A DNA stretch of 64,000 bases. It comes from Candidatus Chlorohelix allophototropha. GTDB lineage: Bacteria > Chloroflexota > Chloroflexia > Chloroheliales > Chloroheliaceae. The position numbers and the translations under genes were made by a program. The notes beneath the pieces are model-generated. The model was not told the DNA's origin, did not search any database, and saw only the letters and a program-made list of their open reading frames with translations. The stretch spans positions 930,001 to 994,000 of the forward strand of contig NZ_CP128400.1 in the NCBI RefSeq assembly GCF_030389965.1, given 5' to 3'. Shown here in pieces: positions 17,008 through 25,777 of the stretch. How positions within the stretch are numbered: position 1 is the first letter of the stretch; each line of letters starts with the position of its first letter.

Positions 17008-17751
17008 ATGGCTGCCTTGCATAATACCACCGCACGGCATCCTAGCTTGCCCGGATGGAATATAGCCTGTATTCCGCTACTGGAATTAATCAATACTGAT
17101 TCAGACCCTTCTTTTTTTGGGGCAAGTGTATCTGGTATTCAAGCACAGAAGATTTGTAGTATCCTCGAAAAAACAATCGCGAGATTACCCTATCGTACCC
17201 TTATTGCTCTTGATCTAAAAGGCATTGCCAACATGGAAGCTCCCACGTGGGAATACTTTGGTCCAAAATTGCTGGAAAGGGTATTAGCCGGAGAATTTGG
17301 CGCTGAAAAAAGGCTGGTTTATCTGGTGGGTGATGAGCATTGGCTTGCTGACGATTTGCAATGGGCTTTCGAGCGAATTTTCGAAAAAAGCAAAGCCAAA
17401 GCCTATAATTGTGCGGCACTCGTGCCAAATGCGGGTAAGGGCTATTGCGGTATCCTCGTTCCTATTTATGCTGAGGCGCTCAACCTTTTGAATAAATATG
17501 GCAATCTCAGCACTCTTGAGCTATATTCGCTGCTGCGTCGTCGTTACAGCCTCGCGCCAGCCCATGCCGATCGTTGTTTGGCAGCGCTCTCGAAACTTGG
17601 TTTAATCTATCGGCAGAGTTCATTCGACCGCATCCAGTCACCTTACGATTTAAATGCGCGTGGCTACGCTCTAACTATGACCGAAGTAGAGATAAGATCA
17701 GCCGTTGCAGAAGCCCAATCTGCTTCTGACTACCGCTACTTCGCAGTCTGA
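17008..17751 (+). CDS. Unknown protein with alpha/beta N-terminus and winged-helix-like C-terminus
   Basis: I do not recognise the family. Residues about 40-115 alternate hydrophobic strands and helices (TLIALDLKGI, KRLVYLVGD) in a STAS-like pattern. Residues about 155-225 look like a winged helix: LNKYGNLSTLELYSLLRRRYSLAPAHADRCLAALSKLGLIYR. This suggests a regulator that could bind DNA or another protein. The start is firm, with GGAGG seven bases upstream. It lies 233 bases before bchX on the same strand, so a role in controlling bacteriochlorophyll genes is possible but unproved. Confidence 0.55.
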   Translation: MAALHNTTARHPSLPGWNIACIPLLELINTDSDPSFFGASVSGIQAQKICSILEKTIARLPYRTLIALDLKGIANMEAPTWEYFGPKLLERVLAGEFGAEKRLVYLVGDEHWLADDLQWAFERIFEKSKAKAYNCAALVPNAGKGYCGILVPIYAEALNLLNKYGNLSTLELYSLLRRRYSLAPAHADRCLAALSKLGLIYRQSSFDRIQSPYDLNARGYALTMTEVEIRSAVAEAQSASDYRYFAV

Positions 17752-17932
17752 ACTACCTCGAATCGCCCCATTTTCTGTAGTTTGTAATACTCATATATTA
17801 GCTCATATATGTTAACCTACTAACCAGATTAACCCCATTGAATAAAAAACCGCAAAATTATCCTGTTTGGCTGACTCAGGGGTACCAGCCACTAGATTAA
17901 CTTTGCCCTGCAAAGGGATCGACTTTAAGCGA

Positions 17933-17950
17933 GTAGTAGCAAGCTGCTAC
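17933..17950. promoter_or_regulatory. Imperfect palindrome in the bchX upstream region
   Basis: GTAGTAGC and GCTGCTAC form an eight-base dyad around AA, followed by a -10-like TATAAATATACAT. The two-base centre makes a DNA operator likelier than an RNA hairpin. It lies about 35 bases before bchX. Confidence 0.35.
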
Positions 17951-17984
17951 CCGCTATAAATATACATAGAAAGGCTAACTCTAG

Positions 17985-18869
17985 ATGTTGCAAAGAGTAA
18001 TAGCAGTTTACGGTAAGGGCGGCTCCGGCAAAAGCTTTCTCTCCTCATGTATAAGTGTGCGCTTGGTACAACGCGACACCCGCGTGCTGCAAATCGGTTG
18101 CGACCCCAAACACGACTCAACTGCCACCCTCTTCAAAGGTGTACTTCTTCCCACCATTCTCGAAGTTTGGCGCGAGTTCCATGAAAACGGTGATGACGAA
18201 AGCCTGAGCGCGGGCAACGTTATTTTCGAGCGCAACGGCGTTTATGCCGCTGAACTGGGTGGTCCTGAAACCGGACGCGGTTGCGGAGGCAAAGGCATCG
18301 TGCTAGGCTTTGACACTTTGGCAAAGCTAGGGCTTTTTGAATGGGATTTCGATGTAGTGCTGTTGGATTTCTTGGGTGACGTGGTATGTGGTGGCTTTGG
18401 AATGAGCTTTGCGCGGAGTATCGCCCGTGAAATTATCATCGTGGCAGGCAACGACCAGCAATCGCTCTATGTGGCAAATAATGTCAGTCGCGCGGTAGCG
18501 CATTACGCTGAAGAAGGTAGCGAGAGCCGTGTGCTAGGCATTATTATCAACAAGGATGATGGTACAGGAGTAGCGCAAGAATTTGCAGATCGCATTGGAG
18601 TGCCTGTATTGGCGAATATGCCGTTTATCCCGGAAGCGGTAATGGCAAAAGATGCATTTGAAGTTATGGAAATTCCCGCTATGCGTGACGCAGTTGACCA
18701 ACTTATAGAAAGTATCAATAGGCATGAAGCGGTAATCCCAAAGCCGCTAGATTTTGAAGAGTTTTACAAGATGTTTCGCCAGAAAGCGCGCGGCAAGTTG
18801 CGCAGCGCAAACCTAGATGAACTGGTAAGCCGCGAAACCGCAGGGAAGGAGCTTCTGTATGTCCGATAA
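17985..18869 (+). CDS. bchX: Chlorophyllide a reductase iron protein subunit X
   Basis: BchX is the NifH-like ATP-dependent reductase that passes electrons to BchYZ. BchYZ reduces ring B of chlorophyllide a on the way to bacteriochlorophyll a. The P-loop GKGGSGKS is at about residues 10-17, and GCDPKHDST follows. The two cluster Cys lie in GRGCGGKG and GDVVCGGFG. GPETGRGCGGKGIV and LQSLYVANNV-type sequence (QQSLYVANNV) separate it from BchL and NifH. Length is slightly short for BchX because it lacks a long N-terminal extension. Its end overlaps bchY by 11 bases. Confidence 0.95.
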   Translation: MLQRVIAVYGKGGSGKSFLSSCISVRLVQRDTRVLQIGCDPKHDSTATLFKGVLLPTILEVWREFHENGDDESLSAGNVIFERNGVYAAELGGPETGRGCGGKGIVLGFDTLAKLGLFEWDFDVVLLDFLGDVVCGGFGMSFARSIAREIIIVAGNDQQSLYVANNVSRAVAHYAEEGSESRVLGIIINKDDGTGVAQEFADRIGVPVLANMPFIPEAVMAKDAFEVMEIPAMRDAVDQLIESINRHEAVIPKPLDFEEFYKMFRQKARGKLRSANLDELVSRETAGKELLYVR

Positions 18870-20226
18870 GCCGCTGGATGATTTAAAAGCGGGGCGCAGC
18901 ATCAATCTCGCTGCAAAGGGTGAAAATGTTGGAAATGGCAAAGGCGATTGCAGTATGCACAGCGCTACCATGTGTCCGGCTTTCGGCTCGTTGCGCGTTA
19001 CAATGCGTATCGAAGGGCTTGTGCCGGTACTGGTAGGGGCGGTGGGTTGCCTCTATGGGCTGGATTTTGTCTCCCACTTTTATGCTGCCAACAAGCCAAT
19101 CGTGTCTCCTTCGCTTACACCGCGTGAGTTGGTACAAAGCGACCTAACCGATAAAGTGATTGATATTGTAAAAGACGTTGTATCCCATGAAAACCCGCGC
19201 ATGATTGCGGTAATGTCCTTGTGTACTCCTGAAACTTCCGGCTTACATCTTGAGCTTATCCCGCGCCGTATCGGGCAAACCGAAATTATACCGATGCGCG
19301 TTCCGGCTTATAGCGTGCCAACTCATGCCGAAGCTAAGGACGTGGCAATCAGCCAGATTCTCAAGCGTATTGGCGAGAACAATGAGGCAGCGGGTGTGGC
19401 TTCCGCGCAAGATGGGCTAGTTTCTATCGGGGAAGTGTTTCCCACCGATCCGGTGCAATTGCAGATTGCAATAAGCCGCCTCGGTATAAAAATGCAAGCT
19501 GCCTTGCCCAGCAAGGAAATTTCCACTTACTATGATGCGCCAAAAGCTAAAGTCGGGGCGTTGTTACATCCTTTCTACGACCGCACCGCTCGCGAACTGC
19601 GCGATCAGGGCTTGAAGATTTTGCACAGCGCACCCGTAGGGGCAGAAGGCACTTTTAGCTGGTTCATGAATCTGGGTCGTCTTTTGGAGCTTCCCGCCCA
19701 TGAAGTGCGCGATATTGCCAATGACGAAGCTAATAAAGTGGCAGACGAGCTTGAGAAAAGTCGGTTGGACGGCACGCGCATTATGATTGCCGGTTATGAG
19801 GGAGGCGAATTGCTCTTTGCCCGTCTGATGATTGAAGCGGGTGCAACCGTCACCTTTGTTTCAACTAGTGTGAAAGCCGGAGCAGGAACCAAAGAGGATG
19901 CCGAGTGGTTAGCTGATCGCGGCGTGAAAGTGATTTTCCGCAAGCGACATGAGGACGATATTGAAGAATTGCTCAATAACCCACCTGACCTGTGTATAGG
20001 TTCTAGCAACCTTGAAGCGCATGCCAAACGGCGCGGTATTCCTTCGGTCTATTTCACCAATATAGTGTCCGCGCGCCCGCTGCTATTGTCCAGTGGAGTA
20101 CGCCCGTTAGTGGAACAGATGAAGTTAATTCTCAGCCAAACCAACCGCTATACCGCTATGCGCGATTTCTTCGCGGATGCCGCTATTGAAGTGGGCGTGC
20201 GTGAGCCGATTTCGCTGAAACAGTAA
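18859..20226 (+). CDS. bchY: Chlorophyllide a reductase subunit Y
   Basis: BchY is the NifD-like half of the chlorophyllide oxidoreductase catalytic component. Cys39 (ATMCPAFGS), Cys64 (GAVGCLYG) and Cys122 (MSLCTPETSG) are spaced 25 and 58 residues apart, as expected for the three BchY ligands of the [4Fe-4S] cluster; the fourth should come from BchZ. The C-terminal half has the expected Rossmann-like layers (ILHSAPVGAEGTFSWF, GYEGGELLFARLM). The N-terminus is somewhat shorter than in purple bacteria. It overlaps bchX, so translation is coupled. Confidence 0.94.
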   Translation: MSDKPLDDLKAGRSINLAAKGENVGNGKGDCSMHSATMCPAFGSLRVTMRIEGLVPVLVGAVGCLYGLDFVSHFYAANKPIVSPSLTPRELVQSDLTDKVIDIVKDVVSHENPRMIAVMSLCTPETSGLHLELIPRRIGQTEIIPMRVPAYSVPTHAEAKDVAISQILKRIGENNEAAGVASAQDGLVSIGEVFPTDPVQLQIAISRLGIKMQAALPSKEISTYYDAPKAKVGALLHPFYDRTARELRDQGLKILHSAPVGAEGTFSWFMNLGRLLELPAHEVRDIANDEANKVADELEKSRLDGTRIMIAGYEGGELLFARLMIEAGATVTFVSTSVKAGAGTKEDAEWLADRGVKVIFRKRHEDDIEELLNNPPDLCIGSSNLEAHAKRRGIPSVYFTNIVSARPLLLSSGVRPLVEQMKLILSQTNRYTAMRDFFADAAIEVGVREPISLKQ

Positions 20227-20291
20227 GGGCAAGAGGGCGTTAAAATGCGCCCTCGTACCAATTCGCAACTAGAAAGAAAGGCAATTCACTC

Positions 20292-22265
20292 ATGCCGAAT
20301 AAAGACCCATTTTCCGCTGATTTTGACCCAATGGATGAAGATGCTTTGAATTTGGGAACAACCCAAGCCGTAAAAACCAAACCCGTTGTCGCTAATGGTG
20401 TTAAACCTAAAGCAGTTGCCAAAGTATCTAACGACCCTATGGAACAGGATATTGGCGAAGCTGAAATTGGATTCACTCCTGCTAACACCGGAGTCAGCAA
20501 CTTCTGGACAACCAAAAAGTCGGCAACGCCCGCTCCGGTAGCCCCCCCTCAGAAACCTGCTAAAGACCTCGGCTACGAAGACGCTGATGAAAATAACGCC
20601 GCTTTCACCCGCCGCAAAGCCGTGAAAGGCGAAGAAAGCCAGCGTGAGCATATCCGTGCCAGCGCCAGTCGCATTTTTGGCGAGGAAGAAGGCAGAAAAG
20701 CGCCCAATATCCCGCTGGATACGCCCGTTTCCAACGGCTACTGGGGCGCAATGTTTACTTTTACTTGTATGAGCGACGTGGAGGTGGTGGTGGATGCCCC
20801 GGTAGGTTGTTACAGCCTGCCTGCCACCGCGACCATTAACTATACCGATGCTTTGCCTGAAATCGGCAACCTCGCCAGCAGCAATATCACCGAGGTTGAA
20901 GTAACGCTAGATGGCACTACCCGTAGGGTTATGGACGCGGTTCGCCGCGTAAAGGAACGTGAGGAACGCGCCGGGCAAAAGAAGCATCTCATCGTGGTAA
21001 GTAGTCAGGAAAGCGAGCTTATCGGGGCTGACCACGTTATGAGCTTGCAGCGCAAACATCCTGATGTCATTTATTTTAGCAGTCGCGCTTTTGAACTAGA
21101 CGAATGGAAGGCACGGGATGTTTCATTGCTATGGCTCTATCAAGAACGCAAACGCCGTATTGCTGCCGGATTGGTCGAAAAATCCCCGCCCGCCAATTTT
21201 GCCAGCACTCCCACTCACCGAGTGAATATCATTAGTTCAACCTACAGTTGCTTTAACAGCTATGCCGATTTGCATGAATTGGAAAGGCTGGTGCGTGGCG
21301 CGGGTGGCGACCTGTATTTCAGTTTTCCCTTTGGCGCAAAGTTCGCCGATATGGACAGGCTGGATGAGTCGGCGGTTAACGTGGTGATGTACCGTGAGTT
21401 TGGCGAGTCGCTGGCAAAAGAATTGGGCAAACCCTATCTGTTTGCGCCGTTCGGGATGCAAGAAACTACCGAGTTTGTTTTGCAACTCGGCAAATTACTC
21501 GGCACCGAAGAACAGGCAAAAGCCTTTGTGGCAAAAGAAAAGCGCGAAACGCTACTGCCTATCTGGGACATTTGGCTTGGCGCGCCACAGGACTTTTACA
21601 ATACTACCAAACTTGCCATTATTGCCAATGAAAGTTATGCGCTAGGCTTGACCAGATTTTTAGGCGATGAACTTGGCATGGAAATCGGTACGGTTATCAA
21701 TCGCCAGAAATCCAACGATACCAATAATTATATGCTGCGTAATCGCTTACAGGCAGAACGCCCTACCGTAGTGATGGGCAGTATGAATGAGCGGATTTAT
21801 ATGGCGGAAGCAGGATTGACTGCCCGTTTTATCCCGGCGGCTTTACCCGTACCGTTTATCAACCGTTCGGTTGGTACGCCCTATATGGGTTATATGGGGG
21901 CGGTGTATGTGATTCAGCTTGTCACAAATGCAATTTTTGATGTGTTGTTTGATATTTTGCCGCGCGAACGGCGAGATGCTACTGGATTACCGGCAGGACC
22001 CGGCGGTATGCGCCCTACCGCAAATGCCGCCCCGCCTGCGCAAGGTGAAAAGCACTCGGCGAAACTGGATGAACTCAGCGAGTTGAAGTGGCGCGATGAG
22101 GCAAAGGCAATATTCGATCAGCTTCTTGAGAAAGTTCCCTGGGTAGCGCGTATTTCTGCCAGTGATAAATTAAGGCAAGCTGCCGTATCTGAAGCGCGTG
22201 CGGCTAACCTTGAGGAAGTTACGGTAGAAATGGTGATGAAAGCGCTACCTCAAGTTATGCGATAA
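20292..22265 (+). CDS. bchZ: Chlorophyllide a reductase subunit Z with long N-terminal extension
   Basis: The BchZ core starts near residue 148 (NGYWGAMFTFTCMSD). It supplies the cluster ligand Cys173 in DAPVGCYSLP and continues through YTDALPE, MQETTEFVLQLG and PVPFINRSVGTPYMGYMGAVYVIQ. It ends with a PCP_red-type C-terminal domain (LKWRDEAKAIFDQL, ISASDKLRQAAVSEAR). In purple bacteria the equivalent Cys lies near residue 35, so about 138 additional residues precede the core. They are charged, Pro/Ala-rich and probably disordered. AGAAAGAAAGG precedes the ATG at 20292, and no later start is obviously better. It is 65 bases after bchY. Confidence 0.95.
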   Translation: MPNKDPFSADFDPMDEDALNLGTTQAVKTKPVVANGVKPKAVAKVSNDPMEQDIGEAEIGFTPANTGVSNFWTTKKSATPAPVAPPQKPAKDLGYEDADENNAAFTRRKAVKGEESQREHIRASASRIFGEEEGRKAPNIPLDTPVSNGYWGAMFTFTCMSDVEVVVDAPVGCYSLPATATINYTDALPEIGNLASSNITEVEVTLDGTTRRVMDAVRRVKEREERAGQKKHLIVVSSQESELIGADHVMSLQRKHPDVIYFSSRAFELDEWKARDVSLLWLYQERKRRIAAGLVEKSPPANFASTPTHRVNIISSTYSCFNSYADLHELERLVRGAGGDLYFSFPFGAKFADMDRLDESAVNVVMYREFGESLAKELGKPYLFAPFGMQETTEFVLQLGKLLGTEEQAKAFVAKEKRETLLPIWDIWLGAPQDFYNTTKLAIIANESYALGLTRFLGDELGMEIGTVINRQKSNDTNNYMLRNRLQAERPTVVMGSMNERIYMAEAGLTARFIPAALPVPFINRSVGTPYMGYMGAVYVIQLVTNAIFDVLFDILPRERRDATGLPAGPGGMRPTANAAPPAQGEKHSAKLDELSELKWRDEAKAIFDQLLEKVPWVARISASDKLRQAAVSEARAANLEEVTVEMVMKALPQVMR

Positions 22266-22279
22266 ACAGTAGCTTTATA

Positions 22280-22308
22280 AAGGACGTGGGTAACTGCGTC
22301 CTTTTTTT
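22280..22308 (+). terminator. Rho-independent terminator of bchXYZ
   Basis: AAGGACG (22280-22286) pairs with CGTCCTT (22297-22303), followed by a run of T, 15 bases after the bchZ stop codon. It shows that the operon ends with bchZ. Confidence 0.9.
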
Positions 22309-22325
22309 GATTTCAAGGCATAATA

Positions 22326-22358
22326 AGAGGGGGCGAAGTTTTGTACCTCTCCCCCTCT
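22326..22358 (-). terminator. Terminator-like hairpin after the metal transporter gene
   Basis: AGAGGGGG and CCCCCTCT form a strong eight-base-pair stem just after the transporter stop codon. On the - strand, only a broken T tract (TCTTATTAT) follows, so it is a weaker call. Confidence 0.55.
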
Positions 22359-22374
22359 AAATAAATCAACTATT

Positions 22375-24078
22375 TTAAGCGCCGATCGCCATGTTGATTA
22401 CCTTGAAAACCAGCACAATTGCAGTCATTCCCAGATAGCCCCACATACAAAGCATTGCCAGATTCTTAGTAGTTGACCAGATTGGTTTAGGCAGACTATT
22501 CAAAGGACTCATCCGCCAGCTATTTTTATCTAGTTTTGGCTCTCTAACCATACCTTCATTCTTTTTCTGCCGACTGATGAAGGCGATTACTCCAGTGATC
22601 AGCAACCCAACGGTGAGAATTGTCGCCAGAATAAGCGAAAGGATGGTTACATCAATTTCCGGGAAAACTGTGGTTATTGCCATCACAAATGATAGCATCA
22701 TCAGTACCCCGATTATAACTGTGCCAATAACGTTTAACCAAGTCGGGTTAGTCCATGGACCTAACACATGTTTGTCGTTGCACAGCAGCAGTAGAAAGAC
22801 CGTTGCGCTGGGCAATAGCAATCCGGCTAAAGCTTGTACACCCATAGTAATCAGCCCAAGAGGGGCATTAGGGATTAGCACTATTGCTGCCGCTACTATT
22901 ACTAACCCTGCATAAAGCACATAGAATAGCCGCGCATCCTTGAAATTGCGATGCAGCGAATGTTTAATACCAAAGGTGTCGCCAAAGGCATAAGCGGTGG
23001 ACAGCGAAACGGCGGCGGCTCCAATTATAGAGGCGTTAAGCAAAAAGATTGAGAACATCGCGCCCATCCAGAAACCGGATACATCGGCAAAGCCCTTGGC
23101 TACTGCACCGGCATCACTGAACTGTCCGTGAAAAGAAGTTCCGTTAAAGGCAAAGGCAGCCGCAATAATCAGGGCGGCGGCTCCAAAAGCTGTAATGAAA
23201 GCGCCGATATAGGTATCCATTTGTTCGTACTTAATCCAGCGCGGGGTGATGCGTTTGTCAATTACATTGGATTGCTGGAAGAATAGTTGCCAAGGTGCAA
23301 CCGTAGTACCTACGATTCCGATAATCAACAGCAAAGCTTTTGAATCAAATTTACCCTCAAGACCCGGAATGAATGTATCATGCATAATCTGTCCGGCTGA
23401 AGGATGGCAGAAAATTATCAATAGCGGAACTAAAATCAGGTTAAGTGCGATAAAGAGATACATAAAACGTTCCCAGCGGCGGAAACTGCCGGTTATCACC
23501 ATAATAATCAGCAAAGCGGCTGAAACCGGAACCGAAATAGCTTGCTCAACTCCAAAAAAGCTCAACGCCATCGCAATACCGATAAATTCAGTTACAATGG
23601 TTAGGAAGTTTAGAAGGAACAGGTCTCCAATCGAGAAAGCCGCCCAGAATTTACCGAAGCGTTCCAGAATCAAGCGTGCATGCCCTACGCCTGTGACTGC
23701 ACCGAGACGAACAACCATTTCCTGATTAACAATCAAAACCGGGATGAGTAAAACAATTACCCATAAAAGACTGGTTCCATAGTTCTGCCCTGCTTGGGAA
23801 TAGGTCGCAACTCCACCAGCATCGTTGTCGCCCACCATCGCGATCAAGCCGGGTCCCATGATTGCCAACATGGTCAGGATTTTCTGTTTCAAGGAGCGGC
23901 GCGGGGTGGTATCGTTCACCCGGATGGTGCCCAACGCGCCTTTGATGTCGCCCAGATGTGCCTCATCCAGCACAGCGCTCCGAGCGACGGAGACATTTGG
24001 CTCAATCAACGAGACGTTTTCATTTATGGTCATAGCTTCACCTCTTCCTTCTGCTTGAAATTCAGATAGTAAATCCAT
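22375..24078 (-). CDS. NRMT/Nramp-family divalent metal ion transporter
   Basis: The 567-residue protein has about 11 membrane helices on the Nramp plan. Helix 1 reads GPGLIAMVGDNDAGGVATYSQAG, where classic Nramps have DPGN. Helix 6 reads TTVAPWQLFFQQS, where classic Nramps have a metal-binding MPHN. Loss of the Met and the DND motif place it with Nramp-related magnesium transporters (NRMT-like) rather than manganese/iron MntH, although Mn cannot be excluded. The start at 24078 has AGAGG nearby. ATG at 24033, after GAGGTG, is an alternative. A Mg role fits the divergent MgtE-N protein and the adjacent bchXYZ genes (inference). Confidence 0.88.
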   Translation of the reverse strand: MDLLSEFQAEGRGEAMTINENVSLIEPNVSVARSAVLDEAHLGDIKGALGTIRVNDTTPRRSLKQKILTMLAIMGPGLIAMVGDNDAGGVATYSQAGQNYGTSLLWVIVLLIPVLIVNQEMVVRLGAVTGVGHARLILERFGKFWAAFSIGDLFLLNFLTIVTEFIGIAMALSFFGVEQAISVPVSAALLIIMVITGSFRRWERFMYLFIALNLILVPLLIIFCHPSAGQIMHDTFIPGLEGKFDSKALLLIIGIVGTTVAPWQLFFQQSNVIDKRITPRWIKYEQMDTYIGAFITAFGAAALIIAAAFAFNGTSFHGQFSDAGAVAKGFADVSGFWMGAMFSIFLLNASIIGAAAVSLSTAYAFGDTFGIKHSLHRNFKDARLFYVLYAGLVIVAAAIVLIPNAPLGLITMGVQALAGLLLPSATVFLLLLCNDKHVLGPWTNPTWLNVIGTVIIGVLMMLSFVMAITTVFPEIDVTILSLILATILTVGLLITGVIAFISRQKKNEGMVREPKLDKNSWRMSPLNSLPKPIWSTTKNLAMLCMWGYLGMTAIVLVFKVINMAIGA

Positions 24079-24383
24079 TTTTCCTCTTACATTGCTACTT
24101 AATTAAGCGTATTGCTCGCCCTCTCGCTTGATAGAGACTACTCAGGAGAGCCGATAAGCAGCGCAAAACAACACGGTAATTTCCAATGCGTCATTGCACC
24201 AAGAACCGACTATCCCCAGAAACGATCTAGGGAGTTAGAGCTATTCTTTTTACCTGTAATACCCGTTGTGCTGCAATGTTAATTAACGAACCAAGAGGGT
24301 GCAGGCTGAAAAACTAAGTAGCATGTGGAAGAAAATGCGGGAAATAACGGAAGGTAAATGCGCTAATAGCGCAGAAGAGATAA

Positions 24384-24432
24384 AAGGAGGTGAAGCCAAT
24401 AATATTAAAGGTTACGCTACCTTTACCTCCTT
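24384..24432 (-). terminator. Candidate attenuator terminator in the transporter leader
   Basis: On the - strand, AAGGAGGT (24425-24432) pairs with ACCTCCTT (24384-24391), and an inner AAAGGT/ACCTTT stem forms from 24419-24424 and 24407-24412. Four T follow. The 5' arms lie inside the small leader frame at 24412-24480, so a translating or stalled ribosome would control the fold. The T tract is short. Confidence 0.45.
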
Positions 24433-24480
24433 ACCTTGGGTTTTCCCAAAGTCTTCCAAGTTACTACGGTCTGCATCCAT
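24412..24480 (-). CDS. Candidate 22-residue leader peptide of the metal transporter mRNA
   Basis: An ATG at 24480 follows AAAGGAG with ten bases between, and opens a 22-codon frame ending TAA at 24412. The peptide begins MDADRSNLEDF and is rich in acidic residues early on. Its last codons form the 5' side of a terminator-like hairpin. Acidic N-termini destabilise translating ribosomes at low Mg in E. coli and Salmonella (the MgtL principle). By analogy, this peptide could sense Mg for the transporter 334 bases downstream. The frame is visible; the function is inference. Confidence 0.4.
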   Translation of the reverse strand: MDADRSNLEDFGKTQGKEVKVA

Positions 24481-24885
24481 AAAAGGATGACTCCTTTCAC
24501 TAAGCCGATAGTTACAATTGTTCCTTATAGGAAAGCGGGAACAACTACTAAATATGCATGTAACGATCAGTAAATCAATAACCTTATCAAGTTATTTATA
24601 ACATTTTCGATGGTATTAGTCAACCCCTTGTGGTAAAATTCACAATTAAATATTGGTAACGAGTTTAAAATCAATGTGTTAAAAAACGATTATTACTCAA
24701 CTCTAACACTACTAATTAGCCTGTGCTATCTATGATTCTAACCCTTCATTCTGTAGGGTAGTAGCATCATAACCTGATCTAATATTAGAATATCATTAAT
24801 CTATTGACTTAATTCTATTCCCAAACATACAATGATTATAAGTACCTATACTTTTGCTGGCTTGTTCCGGTCAGCTACCTAGCAT

Positions 24886-25689
24886 ATGCCATTAGTATTG
24901 TTAAGCCATCTTCTTGATACTCCAGTCCTAGATAAGTCGGGGAAAGAAATAGCTTCTCTGAAAGACCTTTCGGTTTGTTTAAACCCGGCGGGAAAGAATA
25001 ACCAACTAAAGGAACCCCATCCTCACCTAACGGGGTTGGTAGCCGAGAAGGATGATGAGGAATGGTGGATTCCCCTTCGGCAAGTCCAATCATTTGGTGA
25101 AAAAGAAATAAAATTATCTGTCTCGGTCAAAGAGATTGTTAAGTTTGAGCGTTTCCCAGGCGAAGCTTTGCTAAATGAAGATATACTCGATAAACCTTTG
25201 GTAGATTTGCAAGGGCGAAGAGTTGTACATGCTAATGACCTAGTGCTTAGCATAGTTGGCAACCAACCAGTTATCTGGCTAATTGCAGTAGATGTGTCCC
25301 TGCAGGCTCGGCTACTACGCCTTATACCCTTTCTTTCGAAAAAAGGCGGGTTGTTGGCGTTGGATGATGAAATGCTGGATTGGTCTGATGTGGAATATCT
25401 GACCAGTAGCGCACCCGAAGCGCGCCTTGACATCGAGCACGAACACCTAGAAGGGTTGAGCGTGGCTTATCTGGTGCCTCTATTAGAGGAATTACCCCCA
25501 GAGCTTGGCGCCGAAATCGTGGAGGATTTAAGCCCGAAGGTTGCGGCATCAGTGCTGGAAAACATAAGACCCGATTGCGCTGTAGATATTCTGCAGCTAC
25601 TAAAAGAAGAAGACCGTTTGGAAATTTTCACTAATATGAGTCCGGCGGTAGCGAATCGTCTATCTGAAGTTCCTGACCGATTGTTGTAA
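24886..25689 (+). CDS. PRC-barrel-like and MgtE N-terminal domain protein, lacking CBS domains
   Basis: Two PRC-barrel-like units occupy about 1-160: LLDTPVLDKSGKEIASLKDLSV and LLNEDILDKPLVDLQGRRVV. The last about 80 residues are an MgtE intracellular N domain of short helical repeats: LVPLLEELPPELGAEIVEDL, KVAASVLENI and AVDILQLLKEEDRLEIF. In MgtE magnesium channels this domain senses Mg together with CBS domains. Stand-alone versions are often encoded near NRMT-type transporters. Here the chain stops after the N domain, without CBS or transmembrane parts. No clear Shine-Dalgarno precedes the ATG. A role as Mg sensor or partner of the divergent transporter is inferred. Confidence 0.75.
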   Translation: MPLVLLSHLLDTPVLDKSGKEIASLKDLSVCLNPAGKNNQLKEPHPHLTGLVAEKDDEEWWIPLRQVQSFGEKEIKLSVSVKEIVKFERFPGEALLNEDILDKPLVDLQGRRVVHANDLVLSIVGNQPVIWLIAVDVSLQARLLRLIPFLSKKGGLLALDDEMLDWSDVEYLTSSAPEARLDIEHEHLEGLSVAYLVPLLEELPPELGAEIVEDLSPKVAASVLENIRPDCAVDILQLLKEEDRLEIFTNMSPAVANRLSEVPDRLL

Positions 25690-25777
25690 TTCAGAACTAC
25701 GCCCTTAAATTTTGGTGCGGTTTGCAGCCCATCTATGCCTGTGCTAAACTGCCATGCGGTTATGGTAAAAACGATGC

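Larger units (their letters stand above)
24079..24885. other. Long divergent regulatory region between transporter and MgtE-N genes
   Basis: About 800 bases separate the divergent starts. The half nearer the transporter holds the leader peptide and hairpin, plus GCGCT/AGCGC (24360-24372) and further short stems. I could not match it to M-box or yybP-ykoY riboswitch signatures. The half from 24540 to 24885 is AT-rich, with no convincing gene. Confidence 0.5.

Noticed and set aside
17985-22265. Assignment of this operon as protochlorophyllide reductase (bchLNB) or nitrogenase
   Set aside because: BchX-type GRGCGGKG sequence and the BchY Cys spacing of 25 and 58 residues fit chlorophyllide reductase instead.
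23246-23725. Open frame opposite the metal transporter gene
   Set aside because: It mirrors transmembrane codons of the transporter and has no recognisable protein features.
24079-24540. M-box or yybP-ykoY riboswitch before the metal transporter
   Set aside because: I looked for the conserved boxes of both and did not find them; the leader-peptide reading explains the visible hairpin better.
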